A DNA stretch of 64,000 bases from Chrysaora quinquecirrha (taxonomy: Eukaryota > Cnidaria > Scyphozoa > Semaeostomeae > Pelagiidae). Shown here one piece after another: positions 63,246-64,000 of this stretch (position 1 is its first letter; each line of letters begins with the position of its first letter). The translations under genes and the position numbers were made by a program. The notes under the pieces were generated by a model, which did not search any database, was not told the DNA's origin, and saw only the letters and a program-made list of their open reading frames with translations. Where the stretch lies: assembly GCA_014526335.1 (NCBI GenBank), contig JACTAT010000290.1, positions 237,201-301,200 on the forward strand. The letters run 5' to 3'.

Positions 63246-64000
63246 CAATACATTGTCTCCATAAGGCGGAAGTTTTTACGTCCGGCTTGTACACTGCGTA
63301 GCATAATTGCTTTGGCTCTGGCGTACGTTAGCTCGGCAACTGAAAGGCCAGTCTTTTCAACTTTCACTTTTCTGACTAGGGTGAATACGTCCTCTAGTGC
63401 GAAAGATCGAATCATCTGATTTGTAACCCTGCTGGTGCAGGTTACATTCTCGATTGTGTAGCCTGCGTGTGGTTCCCTGATTAGCCTCCTCGGAAAGCCA
63501 TGTGTGATGTGCACGCTTGCGTCTGACCAGCTGGGAGCTCTCGATATCATTACGTTACCCAGGATGTCCACTCAAACCTGTTCAAGCGAGCTGTCTTTAA
63601 CATTCTGGAGCTCAGGCATGTTGAGGATGTCGTTGTCCACTTGCGTGCCGGAATTGAGAAATAGTTGCCACTTGTCGATTGATTTCCTTGCTGCCTCCGC
63701 CGTGCCTGCTGTAGAGCTTTGGGATCCAGAGTCCAGTGATGATTCATCTAGTGTATCAAGGAAGCATGAAAAGTCCTGCCTCCACTGCCTTACCGTTTGA
63801 TGAACACTGTCGATGGTTTCAAAATGCTTGCTGTCAATTGTTTTAGGTCTATGGTTGTGCCCTAGCAGATTGCACGGCAACTCCAGGCTGTCTAGTATAA
63901 AGTTGTTGAAGTTAAAAGACAAACGCTCAGCACGGGGATCTACAGCAAATGCGGCTGGAAAGAATGGTTGATGCTAGTCCTCTTGCTGCCCACACCTTGC
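63246..64000 (-). pseudogene. Gene 2, large conserved exon (unit B), partial
   Basis: Almost identical to 37291-38115 but with a TGA replacing an Arg codon within the best conserved block and a TAG near the window end. The exon start lies beyond the window. Confidence 0.75.

Larger units (their letters stand above)
53777..64000 (-). mobile_element. Unit B: two-gene tyrosine-recombinase element, cut by the window end
   Basis: Near-identical to unit A but without the foldback, Gypsy and LINE insertions, and with about 1.9 kb that A lacks (59615-61510). It contains the YR gene (54557-59036) and gene 2 from 61162 to beyond the window. It serves as the empty-site reference for A. Confidence 0.55.
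61162..64000 (-). pseudogene. Gene 2 of unit B, 3' part, cut by the window end
   Basis: Exons in transcript order are 64000-63246 (large conserved, 5' end outside), 62936-62429 (YGIDF plus Q-rich linker), 61968-61748 and 61728-61162 (last exon, ending EFELL and TAG). Defects seen are TAG near 63975 and TGA near 63574 in the large exon, TAG near 62610 in the linker, and a one-base change near 61505 in the last exon. The last exon is complete only in this copy. Confidence 0.7.

Noticed and set aside
9478..64000. Helitron, Maverick/Polinton or DIRS identity for the large units
   Set aside because: No helicase, protein-primed polymerase, capsid or reverse transcriptase belongs to the units themselves; the RT genes are in separately bounded insertions.

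Overview
This is AT-rich nuclear DNA of an animal. Open reading frames are short and joined by GT-AG introns, several LINE and LTR retrotransposons are present, and the telomere-like repeat is TTAGGG. An invertebrate is likely, and a marine non-bilaterian such as a cnidarian or sponge would fit, but no gene seen here fixes the taxon. No ordinary host gene, tRNA or rRNA could be supported.

The main structure is a head-to-tail series of large two-gene units, all with genes on the minus strand. Reading each unit right to left (5' to 3' of its genes), a multi-exon gene of unknown family ('gene 2') comes first. A multi-exon tyrosine recombinase (YR) gene follows. It resembles Crypton-type recombinases, with box-I Arg, box-II Arg and a terminal His...Tyr spaced exactly as in YRs. 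The unit then ends in a short TTAGGG array. Three such junctions are visible, at 9478-9542, 27426-27471 and 53777-53788. The junctions divide the window into unit 0 (only its 5' gene-2 exons, 733-1034), unit 1 (about 9.5-27.4 kb), unit A (about 27.4-53.8 kb) and unit B (53.8 kb to the window end). A and B are near-identical and their homology starts at the TTAGGG array. Unit 1 is a distant relative recognisable mainly at protein level. Every YR and gene-2 copy carries stops, frameshifts or deletions, and A and B carry mostly different ones.

Younger insertions lie inside the units. They are a frame-broken LINE with an SGNH-esterase ORF1 (about 1075-6010, +), a 5'-truncated LINE whose tail runs into a TA microsatellite (14686-16827, +), and a 2.3-kb foldback element with 9-bp target duplication in the first YR exon of unit A (32569-34845). 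A hAT-like MITE sits inside that foldback. A very young Ty3/Gypsy element follows at 39244-44648 (+), and an SGNH-type LINE lies directly against it (about 44660-49260, -). Unit B preserves the empty site of the foldback.

The DNA before each TTAGGG array holds tandem repeats (55-bp and 94-bp units) or GTTGCA palindromes that share short motifs. They are candidate element ends or recombination sites. The working model is a telomere- or subtelomere-associated YR element carrying a second conserved gene, stacked head to tail. The stacking and gene structures are read from sequence; the mobility and telomere association are inference.
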